From the NCBI RefSeq assembly GCF_000143415.4, contig NW_003314305.1, forward strand, positions 314,196 through 378,195: a stretch of DNA of 64,000 nucleotides, in the 5' to 3' direction. Within the stretch, counting starts at the first letter, position 1. Each line of letters starts with the position of its first letter. This stretch comes from Selaginella moellendorffii. Taxonomy: Eukaryota; Streptophyta; Lycopodiopsida; Selaginellales; Selaginellaceae. The translations under genes were made by a program, and so were the position numbers. The notes under the pieces are model-generated. The model saw only the letters and a program-made list of their open reading frames with translations, searched no databases and was not told where the DNA came from. Positions 1-11,821 of this stretch are shown piece by piece.

Positions 1-2409
1 TATAAAATAGTATAAGGCTCAAGATAAAACTATATAGCGTTACAAAAACATTTGAAACTTAATTGCATGTGGCAAGGTGAATAACTTTTATCTACTGTGA
101 GGAACTGGCTCTAAAGTATAAAATCAAACCTAAATCACTCTTGAATATCTAGTGGTTTAGTTGTTGGCAAACACAAAAAGTGAAATGATCGCTTAAAGCC
201 ATAATCTAAGTTGTATTTCCAACTATTAGCATGCCGAAATAGTCAAGTTAAAACTTGGTTCTTTGACTTAGAAAGTTGAGAGTAATAGTGGAACTCCCAA
301 TGAAGTGCTTAAGGAATAAGCTCAAAGCAATCAATAAATGAATCTCTAGACATATCTCAAATTTCAAAGCATTTAGTGGTTTAAAGCCAATAAATGAGCA
401 TTCTATCCTCATCCTGATGAATGCACTCATTCAAGTGAAGCATATTATAAAGGAGGTGATATCATCCTCAAGATGATAAACTTCCATTAGCTTCGTCGTT
501 ATTTATGCTTACTTGAGCTTTTGCTAAATATGTTGTTGGAAGAGAGATGGCTTGTTAGCAAAGCTTATAAGTTAATTCAATGTTTGTGAAGCTAGTTGGA
601 GAAACTGTCAAAAATCCAAGCTTACCTTCATCAACTTTAAGTCCTCAACTAACGATTATAATTAGTATTGCAGCAAAGCATAAGACAACTCTATCTATGG
701 GATTGTACATCTTCCACACCAAGTTGTCAAGAGAGATTGTGGCTCTAGCTTTATTATTACCTCCAAAGAAACTATAGTTATTAACACCTCATCTTTGTAC
801 ACTACATTTATTTGTTTTATTAGGATTGGTTGAGTAGTCACTTCCTTTTCTAGAGCTTGTTTGCTCATTATCACAACATAAAAAACATTTGAAAAAGTCA
901 TTACATCCACTTAACTATCCAAGGGGGCTTAAGAATTGTGATCTACCATCATAAACTCCATAGCATCCCGAAATTCACTAGAGATCATTCTCATCTTAAC
1001 TTTGGTAGCCATTGATAGAACTAACCCTTATCATATAATTCTAACCCTATTGTCTAGTTAAACCTTCTCCAACATCCAAAAGCTAAAGAAAGTTTTTTAA
1101 ACCATAATTGTTATCCTTCAACAACATCATTGCCTAGTCAATATATTTGTCTAAGAAATTCCTAAGAGTGAAAAAGAAGCTAACCAAGTTGATATTATTG
1201 ACAATGCTTTTCTCCTTGATGTCTTGTAAAGCTTGCAGCTACTGTGAAAATAATGCACCACTATCTAATAAGTCGACTAAGCAAACATCTTCTAACAATA
1301 ACATTTATTGGAAAATTTGTTGTTATGGATCTAGAACCAACTATTGAAACTATCCAGAACATGCTAGATAGTCCCTCTTAAACCAACATTAATCCCTCTT
1401 ATATCCAAATGCCTATAAAAGTTATTTTGTCTTTTCAGTTGAAGCATTACTATTTCTTGCTAGTACAAGCTTTGTAAAGGAGCATTGTTGTATTTCTAAC
1501 CATGGTCCTTTTGCTATATAACTCTTTCCTATCATTGAGATTTAGGATTTTCTTGAGAGAAGTAGTTGTTGTTAAGATGTATTTATTGCTAGCTAGGATT
1601 CTTTAGCTAATCCAACCTCTTATTGATTTTTATGGACTTTAGGAAAGTGCCTAACACATTTGTAAGGAGTTGAATGAATAGATATTTAATCTCTAACTAG
1701 TAGTAATGGTTGTGATTGTGTAATGTGGTAATTCTCCTCATATGTCATTGCTCTTTATTCCAACAACCTTTTATGTTTAGCTTGCATCACTTGCTCTATA
1801 ATTTGATTTATGGTATCTAGACCATTCTCTCAAACTTTTTTCCCAAGTGCCGAATTTAAGAGAATTAATATTAATGACTCAAGCATTAGTGCAATTAACA
1901 CTTGACAACTCACACTTGCAAAGATACTCCTTGAAGTAATTATTATATTTATAGATGGGTTCCTTAGTTTGCATCTTATATGCACCTAACTATACCATCA
2001 TATAGTCTTATGTGAAAATTGGCTCAAAATGCTCTAAAACCAAATCTCTAAAACTATGAAACTCCATTGCTCTATTGTCAATAACAAATCCACCTAACAT
2101 TTGATCTTTGCATTGTGATAAAGAAATATTATACCTATAACAAAGGATTTGTAAAATTGAGCATTTGGAGGTGAACTTGGGCATCTTTTTAGCCAAAATT
2201 GTAGCACTATATGAATTAATCACCATACTAAACATCTTTTGCACTTGTTCTAGTTTTAACTCCTCAAAAATCATATGCTTTAGTATTGAATCATCAGGTG
2301 GCAAAAGATTTAGGTGACAAAAGATGTAATGAAACTCTTTTGTCTGAGTGTGCTTTAATATTTTGAGCCAAATAAAAAACTAAAATCCAAAATCCAAAAC
2401 AATGACATT
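1..2409. other. AT-rich gene-poor stretch, probable decayed retroelement
   Basis: Very AT-rich sequence with only short, stop-interrupted frames, the longest at 2008-2304 on the minus strand (98 codons). Several minus-strand frames have ordinary protein-like composition, and a gag-like fragment follows on the plus strand at 2410. I infer old, decayed transposon sequence but recognise no domain here. No intact gene seen. Confidence 0.4.
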
Positions 2410-2793
2410 ATGGGAATGGACGTGCAAGAAGATGTGGAAGTGGACGTGATTCTTCGTCGCAGTGAGCCATACAGCCTGGAGCAGCAGCCACACAAGCGTG
2501 TGCAAGACTACATCACCAAGCTTCAGTGCAAAGTGGTGAAGATTCGACTGCTGGACCCAGAAGCTGCTGTGACAGATCAAGAGTTTAATGCAGTTCTGTT
2601 CAAGGGGTTTGCAACTCGTGCTATGAAGTCTCATCTTCATTATATCAAGAAGATTCCCGACATTACACAGCAGCAGATTTTTGTTGAGCTCGTCCAGCAC
2701 GAGAAAACCGTTATAGGTGAAGGCAATGCTACTGAGCAGGACGGGATTGCCATGGTGACTCCAAGCACAAGCAGGGCGCTCCTCTGTCTTTAA
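2410..2793 (+). pseudogene. Copia-type gag fragment (UBN2-like)
   Basis: A 127-codon open frame starting at ATG 2410. Its middle section, with the string VQDYITKLQ, then DQEFNAVLFKGF, then IFVELVQHEKTV, has the spacing and character of the gag polyprotein region of Ty1/copia retrotransposons (UBN2-like helical segment). No zinc knuckle, protease, integrase or reverse transcriptase follows, so this is a fragment. It is more GC-rich than the sequence to its left, which suggests a younger insertion. The family call rests on pattern recognition only. Confidence 0.5.
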
Positions 2794-3492
2794 TCGACTT
2801 GGAAATAAGCATACAGCCACCTGGCTTGAGTCGCATTCCTTCTTAGTTTTCTTTCCCATCCTATGTGAGATCCATCCCAGGGGATTGTTTGGGGAGTGTT
2901 CTCATTCTCTATAGAGCGCTAGGCCGTGAGGCCTGGCTTCTCTCATCAGCGAAGCTGCAAGAGGAGCACGACGATTCAGCTCACGGGAGAGAGCTTTCGC
3001 AGCAGCCCCCTCGTCAAGATCACCCGGCCACAAAACAGGCCTTTAACGTCCCACTTGAGAGGAAGCAGCGGGCAGAATCCCAGCGCATCCAGCTGCAGCA
3101 GCCTACCGTCCCGCGCTTGCTCCCAACCGATCAGCGCATTCAGGTTGCCAGAGTCTCCTGCGCTTGGCTGCGCGCCCACACAGAAGAGGGAAAAGCGGCA
3201 GTCAAAACTCGCCCTGCTCGCTCCGCCAGAACTTGCCGTTCTCAACTGGGAGTCCCGCATGTTCACAGCCGTGGGATCTTCCAGGTGAGATCCGCCAGAT
3301 CTCAGCCGTCCATAGGAGTACAGATCGACGGCGGGAACCATGCACAGAGTCTTGGCAAAGATTTCACTTATTTTGGACGGCCCGGATCTCACGATCGGAC
3401 GGCCCAGGAGGCCCGGTGGAGCGTTTTATTATATGAATTATCACATTTTATAGAAAACGTGGTACCTATATATTAAGAGTAGAATATGAGTT
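2794..3492. other. Region without recognisable gene
   Basis: GC-rich stretch with overlapping open frames on both strands (for example 2865-3476 plus and 2976-3392 minus). None resembles a known protein, and the open frames are what base composition alone would give. It may be the 3' part of the element carrying the gag fragment. The last 70 bases should include the 3' UTR of the dirigent gene. Confidence 0.35.
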
Positions 3493-4029
3493 TCATGGCT
3501 TGAAGCATTCCCAGAGCCTCAGCAGATGAGCTTCGTAGACTGCAATGTTCCCACCAGGTTCAGATCCAACTGAGCTTGTTAATGCGTAGCCCTGAACGTT
3601 CCTGAACTCTCCTGTGCCCCCAACAATAGCGATTTCCCTTTGAGACTCAGTGAATGGGTTCTGACCATGGAACACTATTGTACCTTTCCGCCCTTCCAGC
3701 TCCACCGTCATGCTCTGGAGAAAGCTGCTGCTGCTCAGTGAATCTAACACCAGAAAACCCTTGGCTCTTCCCACAAGCTTGGAGTTGATCGGGGACTCTT
3801 TAGTCAGCTTGTCATCTATGATCGCAACCTGACCAAACAACGTTTCGTTGTTGAGAGGAGGCAGGACGACTGCTGAAGTCCGATTGCTCCCGGTGAACTG
3901 GTCGTGCAAGTAGAACCGGATCACCTCGGTGCACTTTGATAGATCCAATCTTCCCGGCTTTGGGAAGCTCGATTCTGCAGGAGCAATTGCAAAAACCAGA
4001 GCTAGAACGAGTGAAATGAAGATCTTCAT
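3493..4029 (-). CDS. Dirigent-like secreted protein
   Basis: Single-exon gene for 178 aa. Residues 1-20 form a signal peptide (MKIFISLVLALVFAIAPAES), so the product is secreted to the cell wall. The rest matches the dirigent family in length and motif order: HDQFTGSNRT near residue 43, FGQVAIIDDKLT, then GRAKGFLVLDS, and near the C-terminus IVGGTGEFRNVQGYAL. Dirigent proteins form beta-barrel dimers and direct stereoselective coupling of phenoxy radicals in lignan and related pathways; the substrate cannot be told from sequence. The start is the only ATG that gives the signal peptide. A copy of the sequence around the stop codon recurs at 5564-5588. Confidence 0.9.
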   Translation of the reverse strand: MKIFISLVLALVFAIAPAESSFPKPGRLDLSKCTEVIRFYLHDQFTGSNRTSAVVLPPLNNETLFGQVAIIDDKLTKESPINSKLVGRAKGFLVLDSLSSSSFLQSMTVELEGRKGTIVFHGQNPFTESQREIAIVGGTGEFRNVQGYALTSSVGSEPGGNIAVYEAHLLRLWECFKP

Positions 4030-4374
4030 TGCAGAGCTGTGTGTCCACTACTGCAGCACTAGAACTCGATTTATGTGTTTGAAGAACCTCGGCAACTTGG
4101 TGTTTTATAAGTCCACGTTCGAACATCAATCGGGCAAGGTATATGGTAGAATATGCACTTAATAAACCACCACAATAGCATGTTCTACCACGGCAGGATA
4201 TACTGTATACATGGTGGAATAAGGCACCATGGGGAGGACCATTCCCAACGGAAGAATATACCTAGAACATGTCAAGCTTCGGCTCCAAGATTGCTTCCAA
4301 CGCAGCAGCAGGAGAATTTCACTGGAGCTTTGATCGAAGCGAGAGCACAGGCTCCTGTGCGCAAGAACTGGAGG
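4030..4374. other. Spacer upstream of dirigent gene
   Basis: Should contain the promoter and 5' UTR of the minus-strand dirigent gene and the upstream flank of the kinesin-like remnant. Around 4180-4220 there is a short imperfect inverted repeat (TTCTACCA and TGGTGGAA) around an alternating AT core. No gene seen. Confidence 0.4.
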
Positions 4375-5262
4375 CAACAAAATGATGAAAATATGCCTCC
4401 CTTGGCTTCTTCTTTTTCTTGTTCCTCTTCTTCTTCCTTGTCCAGGTGCAGTAGCAGCAAGTGTTGCAGCCCTATGCGGGTGCCTTTGGCAAAATGTAGG
4501 TTGAATGAGGTGCAGGAAGGTCAAGATCGTCGTCTCAGGTGCAAGCTCGATTGGGACCGTCTGCCGCTTGAGACAGACACAGGAGTGAAGGTAAGGATGT
4601 GTTCTCTGTTTTTCTGTTGATGTTATTCTATCTTTTTTCTTTAGGTTGTACTGAGAGTAAGGCCATTGATCAGCGAAGAGCAGGAAGAAGCAGCAGCCAG
4701 AAGCAGCAGCCAGAAGCTTGTTTGTAGTATCCTCAAATTCTGTTACGCTGGAGCATCAGCAATTCACGTGCGATGGAGTTGCTGGGGAAAACTCAACACA
4801 GGCAAGCAAGCACATTTAGCGAGTTGTATGACCATTAACCATGGCTCTATAGCAACATGTTTTCGACATGGTAGGCTCGCCTATGGTGGCGCACTGTCTG
4901 GATGGCTTTAATTGCTCTATGTTCGCCTTCGGTCAGGTATTTCAGACTCGCAACCTGGATCATAAAATATGAGCATTTTCATCTCTTGCAGACGGGAAGC
5001 GGGAAACCTTACACAATGTGGGGAAGCATTCCTAAATCAGGTTCCCTGAGTGATGAGGCTGGGCTTGCACCCAGATTCTTCAAGGCGCTCTTCCTGCGGA
5101 TTGAACAAGTAAAGACTGTCGACCATAACTACTTGTAGCAATTAAAATTGACGTACTTCCACAGAAACAACGCACCTCCAGCCGGCAGGAAGTGCAATAT
5201 CAATGCAGATTTACAACGAACAAATCAGGGATCTAGTAGAACCGGCAACCAAGAACCTTCAG
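4375..5262 (+). pseudogene. Kinesin-12-like motor domain, degenerate 5' part
   Basis: Exon-like pieces of a plant kinesin motor in correct order with remaining splice sites. An N-terminal piece with ENMPPLASS ends ...TDTGVK at 4590. Exon two (from 4645) reads VVLRVRPLISEEQ, the usual start of a kinesin motor. A shifted frame gives VTLEHQQFTCDGVAGENSTQ and then stops. Next come AHCLDGFNCSMFAFGQ, then TGSGKPYTMWGS (about 4991-5108), and a last piece with MQIYNEQIRDLVEP and TKNLQ. The order resembles phragmoplast kinesin-12 (PAKRP1/POK-type). Frameshifts, stops and a P-loop reading GSGKP instead of GSGKT or GSGKS say it is dead. The rest of the motor, neck and coiled coil are missing. Confidence 0.7.
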
Positions 5263-5563
5263 GTAGTTTCTAATTTTTTTGAAGAATTAAGTCATGTTAT
5301 GAACAGATTAGATAAACTGGCAGTGGCCCTCCTGGTGCACTCGCCGAGTGATTTAATTGCGCGGATCAGGTCTCAGAAATTTTGAGTGACTGAGAGTGTG
5401 GGTATTTCAGAACTAGAAGAGTCACTGAAATGCTATAGCAAGAATTATCGGTGGTTCGCATTCGATGGTGGTTTCTTCGCCCTAGGACTCTTAATACATA
5501 ATAATTAAATAAAGCATATTCATTTTTTAATGGTCTAGGGTTCTGAGTTTATGAAATAGTAAA

Positions 5564-5588
5564 ATATGAGTTTCATGGCTTGAAGCAA
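5564..5588. repeat. Short direct copy of dirigent gene 3' end
   Basis: About 25 bases here (beginning AATATGAGTTTCATGGC) are identical to 3484-3508, which spans the stop codon of the dirigent gene. This suggests a small templated insertion or the edge of an older duplication. Confidence 0.65.
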
Positions 5589-5835
5589 CAAACAACGCTG
5601 TAGAGCAGCGGTAGTTGATAGATATGGCCGTTGAGGATATAGTCTTTTACTTGTGGAGGACAAAGAGAATGGCCTACTCCAGTCATCTTCCTGCCACAGC
5701 ACAAAACGAAGAGAAATTTCTTGCGAAGAAGGAAGAAAAAGGAGCTTGATTCTTACGAGAGCTGGGTCATGTCGAGGGGATAGACGGAGCGCATTTCATT
5801 GGAGCAAGAGCAAGAGGACAAGCTCTGATAGTGGC

Positions 5836-6015
5836 TCCCTGCAACGATTCCAGACGTGGACAGGGGATGTACTTGCTAAAGGTGGTCTCGAGTTGGAGTA
5901 TTTCGTCGCAAACACGCTAATCTCAAGAAATGCCAAGTAGGAGACGAGCAAATGAAAGTCAGGCCTCGACTCCACCAAGTACATTCCCTGTCCACGTCTG
6001 GAATCGTTGCAGGGA
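5836..6015. repeat. Inverted repeat (39-base arms, about 100-base loop)
   Basis: Bases 5836-5874 are the reverse complement of 5977-6015 with a single mismatch, the arms beginning TCCCTGCAACGATTCCAGAC and ending with its complement. Transcribed from either strand this would form a strong hairpin with a loop of about 102 bases. It could be a MIRNA-like or fold-back small-RNA precursor, or just a local inverted duplication. Confidence 0.8.
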
Positions 6016-6490
6016 CTATAAGGGTTCATAGTCTTCGAAAACCAACTAGGCAGCAAAAAGGGATTCGTTTTCACGTGTTAGAATCGGCCGTGGAAGCTCA
6101 ATCGTCTCGTGCGGGAGCAGCAGCCGGTTTACAACCGAGCGAGTCCTCAAACCATAAGAGGCGTTCCTCCTCCCGCAATGGTGTAGTCAAAGGAGTTCCA
6201 TTTGAGCTGGTTCGCTCTTCGGCGTGAGGACAAACCTCGATTCTGGACTGATTGCTGGATAACAAGAAAACAATTGAGCTACAACTCAAAAAAAAAAAAA
6301 ATTGATTTAAATCTGTTGACAACGCTCAAAAAGATGAAATCTAGCCAGAAAAATTCCTTGCCACTCCTTTACCTGAGATTTTTCTTGCTGTCGAGTTCTT
6401 ACAGGGTTTTTTATTTCAAGGTTTGGGTGAGCCGCCAGATATCCTGCTCCTCATCTCTAACCAAACTGTGATAAACTTTCGCTTTCATCG

Positions 6491-8616
6491 CTATTTATTC
6501 GTCTTGCCACTATAGATGCTGCTCTTGATAGTGATGATCGCCAGGTCTCGCAACTCCCACTTATCAAACTGTAGACGATATGTGCCACCCTCGCCTTTCA
6601 CTACACACTGCGCCAGGCTGCTCTCCAGTGGTGCCACTTCCACGGAAAAACCTCCATTGTAGGGCTCCCAGATGGTACAACTGCACATCCTGCGGTTGCT
6701 CAGCTTCACTCCGGTCTGAGTGATCACTAGCTTTCCCTTCCAGGACTTCTCATCATCTTCGAAAACTTTCACCGCGAAGTGTGTACTCCGCTGCTTGTAG
6801 AAATCGTCACAGTCGACAGATCCACCGTAGCCAGCAAACGCCCCGCAAGTCGTGGTGGTGCTGTGCTCTTTGCTGTCCACGCTGATGCAAACCAGCTCGA
6901 TGCTGGAGTCGTAGTCGCAACCCGTGATCACGTACTCTGGAGATTTGTCTCCAGAGCTTATCTCCATCGCTGGCAACAGCCGCACTGTCTTGCCATTGCT
7001 CTGGTGACGAACCCAGTAGCAAATCGACCACTCGGTGTCAGTCACAAAGCTCCCCTGTCCCGTGAGTTTTTCCCCGACGAGAAGCTTTCCCTTGACAATG
7101 ATCCTCGCGTCCGGCATGCAGTAGACACCCCCAGTGAGAAGCTGTCCCTTGAGCCTCCACAGCCGCGTGCATATATGCTCGAAAGTTGGCCGCCGGCGAG
7201 GCTGTGAATCCCAGCAGTAGGCGATGGTGTCCTTGAGAGCTTGAGGACAGCGTTGCGGAAGCCTGGGTCTCAAGCCACGTCGAATCTCATCGAGCAAAGC
7301 CTTCTTGGTTAGGCCGAGAGGATATGGTGGCGTCCCGGTGAGGATCTCGGCAAACATCATCCCGTAGCTGTAAACGTCGACGCTTAAATCGTACTGGCTC
7401 TTCATCTCCCAGTCCCCCTCGAGCATCTCTGGAGCCATGTAGAGAACCGTTCCTTTCAAGTGGCTGTGATAATGGTTGCTTGAAAAGTTCATCTTGGAGA
7501 GCCCAAAATCCGCCACCTTTGCGACGATGTTGTGAGCCGATCCATCCTCAAACTTGCCGTCAAAGTTTACGAGGACGTTCCCCGGCTTGAGATCCCTGTG
7601 AATGATCTTCTTCTTGTGCACGAAATCCATTCCCTGTGCGATCTGGAGCATGATCTCCACGATCAGGATGATTGGAGCAGTGACGAGGCTTGGAATGAGC
7701 CGAGCGAGGCTTCCTTGCATGAGCTCCATGACGAGATAAGCTTTGTTATCTTTCTCCGACCAGCCGAGGATTTGGAGCACCGATGGATGGCACGGCCTGA
7801 GCTTCACCATGATCTCTCCCTGAAAAGAAACAAGGGAACAAAAAACCATCACCAGCTATAAGTCAAAGAATGGAAAGATTGGCATACCTCCCACGGATCT
7901 TGCGACCATAGCTCCTTTGAAAACTTCTTCACTGCCACTGTGTGACCAGCCCAAGTTGTCTGGAACACTAATCCAAACGAGCCTTGTCCCAGAGGCTTCG
8001 TATCGTCAAGCTCGAGCTCTGATGGATCAATCCAATCCATTGTACTTGCCGCCGATGGCGAGCCCGACGATCGCAGCATGTTGGTGGCCACTGAGGAGCC
8101 ACCCCGAGCACTTCCCAAAATCTCTAGCAGTTTGGTCTTGTCCTCGCTAGCACTGATCCTCAGCCCACACCTCAGCGCCTTGGAATTCTCCCAGCTCGTC
8201 CTTCTCAACACCCCAATCCAATCCTTGGTCCCGGAAGAACAATCCCTGTCCTGGAGCAATGCCGCCATGACGAGGTCCACATGGATCGCCAAATCGTCGA
8301 GCAGCGCCTCGAAAACCACCACATTCTCGCGAGCCACGTACAGCCATGGCTTCTCTATCCAATCCGGCCCGGAATACTTGGATGCCACGCGCAGCACCGC
8401 GAGGAGCGCCTGATCGAGCTGCTGGAAGCACGATTGCTGCCTGGCGATGGTGGCCGGCGAGCAGCGCGCGGTCCAGAGATCAATGTGGAGGCGCACGTAG
8501 CCGCAAGCCGTGAGGAGGACGAAGATCTGGCCCTTGTTTACCTGTGCCACCATGGCTACCTCGGAAATATGATCGATCGTCGCGAGGAGAGCGTGGATGA
8601 TGGATTCTTCCTCCAT
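6491..8616 (-). CDS. TKL-like Ser/Thr protein kinase with unknown C-terminal domain
   Basis: Two exons, 8616-7888 and 7819-6491, joined in phase 0 (...QDPWE then GEIMVKLRP), giving 685 aa. The first 200 residues are alpha-helical with no motif I can name; plant kinases with an N-terminal MCAfunc-like domain look similar. The kinase domain has the glycine loop GQGSFGLVF, lysine in VAVKKF, catalytic loop HRDLKPGN, DFG, and a MAPEM segment, so it should be active. About 220 residues follow, rich in Cys, Trp and Gly, with no known fold. The start was set at MEEESIIHALL because the upstream in-frame start-like codon is TTG. The start codon lies only 173 bases from that of PEX5 on the other strand, so the two probably share a promoter region. 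Confidence 0.85.
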
Positions 8617-8789
8617 GCCCGCCAATCCCAGCGCCAATGCCGTGAAACTAGGGATTTCTTGGCTCCTCTGTGGAAGTCAACGGTACAGTCACCATGAACT
8701 TCCTTCGAAAACTAGGGTCAATTATTTGATTGAGATGAAATAATTTTTTAGGGTTCTATCATAGATTGATAGGGCGCTGGGTGGGAGCG
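8617..8789. promoter_or_regulatory. Shared divergent promoter region, kinase / PEX5
   Basis: The only sequence between the start codons of the minus-strand kinase and plus-strand PEX5. Both promoters and both 5' UTRs must overlap here. No clear TATA element was picked out. Confidence 0.5.
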
Positions 8790-11700
8790 ATGGCGCTGCG
8801 CGATTTGGTGACTGGAGCTGGAGGATGCGTCGTCCCAGGCGAGGGCGCCTCGTCCTCTTCGAATCCTCTGGCCAATTTCGCCAGCTCCTTGCTGGGATCG
8901 CTGCCAAAAGCTCAGGTTCGTCGAATCGATATTCACTTCTACAAAGTTTAGGAAGAAAGAAGAGAATAGAGAGAGGAAATAGGCCACATTCTTGTATGTT
9001 TAGTTGGAGTGCTGTCCTCTAAAAAACCTTTCTTTTCAGGAAAGAGTACGTGAGCTTCCAACCATTCCAACTTTCCAAGGCCCTGGACAGCAATTGGAGT
9101 ATGGGAGCAGCTCCGCTGCATCACTTCCGGGAACGGAGTTTCAGAATGAAACTCAGGTGGAAAATTTTCAATCTGGAGCTTTACTGAGTTTTCAGTTGCA
9201 GCATTCAGAGTTCATGCGTGGGTTTCGTGATGCCGAACCGGCTCCTTACGCTGATGCTTGGAACGAAGCTACGCAAAGGGGAGAAGACTTGTCGAGGTTT
9301 TCAGAATTCGAGCGAATCTATGGCCAGAAACCGGGAGGAAACGTTCAGCAGCTACATTACATGGATGGTAAGGTTCGCGTTTTTTTTTTTCTTTTGCGAG
9401 CTTTGTTTAATTTGTGCTTGTAAATCACAGGACCTCCGCAGCATGCTCTATCTGGTTTCCTTCGTTCGTTTTTCGCTAGCAGCAGAACAGAACTTCCTTT
9501 TCATGCTGTCCGCCTGCCTGAGCTCGGATTGTCAGGATTCGACAAGCAACGCATTCGCGATCGTAGTAGTATCATGGCTAGGCATTTCTTTGCCGATAAA
9601 GGGGAAGAGTATGTCAATGCGCAGGTACATATAAGCTCTGAATTCTTTGCTCTCATATCTCATAGTTCTAATATTTATTTTCAGGTTAATGCTTTCTTGG
9701 AATCTTTGGATATAGAAGATGGCGTTCGAGAAGTTCGAGAACCTTCCAATAGAGCGTTTTCTGAGATGGAAAATTATTGGGGCAACACCAACCATGGTAA
9801 ACATGAGGAATGGGTGCAAGATTTCCATCAACAATATCCTCAGAAGAATTACTGGGCTGAAGAGTTTCAATCACAACATGATGCTGACGGCTGGGCGGCG
9901 CAGTTCAGTGAGGTGGTATCTTTCTCTCGATGTTTTTTTGTTTTTGTTTTGTAACATTTGTTCTTCGAACTTTCAGCAGCAACAGTCTCTGCCTGCTAGG
10001 CACGCTGATTTCAGAAACGTCAGCTCTTTAGAACAAACTCAGTCTCTTGTGGACACGCTGTCCAAAAATGAAGATCCAAAGTTCCAAGTAAGCTTTTATT
10101 CTTGCATCTTTCTGGCACTGAAAATCATGTCTTACAGAATTCAAAGTTTTTGCACTTTGTGTCGCGAATGAGTCGCGGTGAATTGATTGTAGAAGACAAT
10201 CAAGTGAAGGAGAACGCTGTTCCCAATGCCTGGGCTCAAGAGTTCACACAAGTAAACCATCCGGGAAACTGGGCTGCAGAGTTCACTGCTGGCGAGGTTT
10301 TATTTTTTCTTATATACGTTTTGTTTTCGAGAGGCTGATCGTGGAAAATGTAGCACGCCAACGCAAACAGCTGGGCTGACGAGTTTGCTCAACAAGAACC
10401 TGGTGGAGCCTGGGCCGAAGAATTTTCCAACAGGACGCAAAAGTGGGCCGACGAATTTCAAGAGCAGGTGGATGATGGTGCGTTCGTGTCAGAGGACTGG
10501 CAAGAAAGTTACGATAAGTAAGGCTAAATGTCGTCCTTTTTGTAGAGCTAACGCTGTTTTCCAGGTTCGTGGAGGAACAACTTAGAGGGGAACAAAGTCG
10601 TTCCGCGTCCTCAAAGTGGACATACGTTTTTGCTGACCAGAATCCATATGTCGGCCACCCGAATCCCCTCAAGGAAGGCCAAGAGCTGTTCAGGAAGGGC
10701 CTGCTCAGCGAAGCTGTGCTTGCTCTGGAAGCGGAAGTGATAAAAAATCCAGAGAATGCCGAGGGATGGCGATTGCTAGGGATTACTCATGCTGAAAATG
10801 ATGACGATCGTCAGGTGAGTCTTTTATTTTTATTTCCTTTTAATTTTGTTGTGAACCTCTATTTCTCTTTGCTAGGCAATCGCATCGATGGTTCGAGCAA
10901 GAGACGCAGACCCCACCAATCTGGAGGTTTTGTTAGCTCTTGGCGTTAGTCATACTAATGGTAACGTGACCTCAGCTGCCCTCGTTCTTATAGTGTTGAT
11001 TTTCTTTTAGAATTGGAGCAGCCTGAAGCCTTGAGATATCTAAGAGGCTGGCTTCAACACCATCCAAAGTATGGAATACTTGTGCCTCAAGAGAATGCCG
11101 AAAGTCTCACGCAATCGGACGTAAGTTTTTGCAATTGAACTGTAACCCCAAACTCTTTGAAATCCTTCAGGTTGCCCGATTGTTTAACGAGGCAGCAGCA
11201 ATGGCACCAGAAGATGGTGACGTCCACACCGTCTTGGGTGTTCTCTACAACCTCTCTCGGGAATACTCCAACGCGATACAGTCCTTCGAGACAGCTCTCA
11301 AGCTAAAACCCCGTGATTATTCCCTGTGGAACAAGCTAGGAGCTACGCAGGCCAACAGCGCACGAAGCTCCGACGCGATATATGCCTACCAAGAGGTGAT
11401 AGTTTCTCTCTGCTGCTTGTGCATTCTTTTCTAACTCATTGGAAATTTTCCAGGCGCTAAATCTAAAGCCAAACTATGTGCGCGCGTGGTCTAACATGGG
11501 AATTGGCTACGCGAATCAAGTAATTTTTTATCTTCTTTTCTAGATGATAGATAAAGAGACAAATCTTGTGCAGGCCCAGTACCAGGAATCCATTCGCTAC
11601 TACGTCCGAGCCTTGTGCATGAATCCCAAAGCCGACAACGCTTGGCAGTACCTTAGAATGTCACTCAGGTTCGTGTCTATTCTATCCTCGGGTTTGCAGC

Positions 11701-11821
11701 GCTTTGATCTCACGCGATTGGTGTCGACCTTCGTTGTTGTGCCAGTGCCACCAGGACAGATCTTCTCGACGCCTGTGACAAGCGTGACTTGGAAACATTG
11801 CAAGCGGAGTTTCCTCTGTAA
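8790..11821 (+). CDS. PEX5: PEX5, peroxisomal targeting signal 1 receptor
   Basis: Fourteen exons: 8790-8915, 9040-9367, 9431-9624, 9685-9912 (or 9915), 9977-10087, 10138-10296, 10354-10517, 10565-10814, 10876-10960, 11011-11120, 11171-11395, 11454-11519, 11574-11668, 11755-11821, giving about 735 aa. The N-terminus MALRDLVTGAGGC is that of plant PEX5. The middle carries at least eight WxxxF-type pentapeptides (WVQDF, WAEEF, WAAQF, WAQEF, WAAEF, WADEF twice, and another WAEEF) that bind PEX14/PEX13, and the conserved segment NSKFLHFVSRMSRGEL. The C-terminal half is TPR repeats (from NPYVGHPNPLKEG) that bind the SKL-type signal of peroxisomal matrix proteins. It ends with EFPL as expected. An ATG in frame at 8766 was rejected because it does not match the family N-terminus. 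Confidence 0.96.

Larger units (their letters stand above)
5263..6490. other. Non-coding or decayed sequence with fold-back repeat
   Basis: No convincing gene. Short plus-strand frames at 5653-5940 and 5952-6227 look protein-like in composition but match nothing I know. The stretch carries the inverted repeat listed separately and a fragment copied from the end of the dirigent gene. The last part should hold the 3' UTR of the minus-strand kinase. Confidence 0.4.

Noticed and set aside
2865-3476. 203-codon plus-strand frame
   Set aside because: No recognisable motifs, and equally long frames occur in other phases, so composition explains it.
5870-5940. PPR-like words (EYFVANTLISRNAK) at 5.9 kb
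   Set aside because: Only one short match and it overlaps the fold-back arm; too little to call a PPR remnant.
8617-8637. Seven-residue longer start for the kinase
   Set aside because: The codon is TTG; the ATG at 8616 is the first real start.
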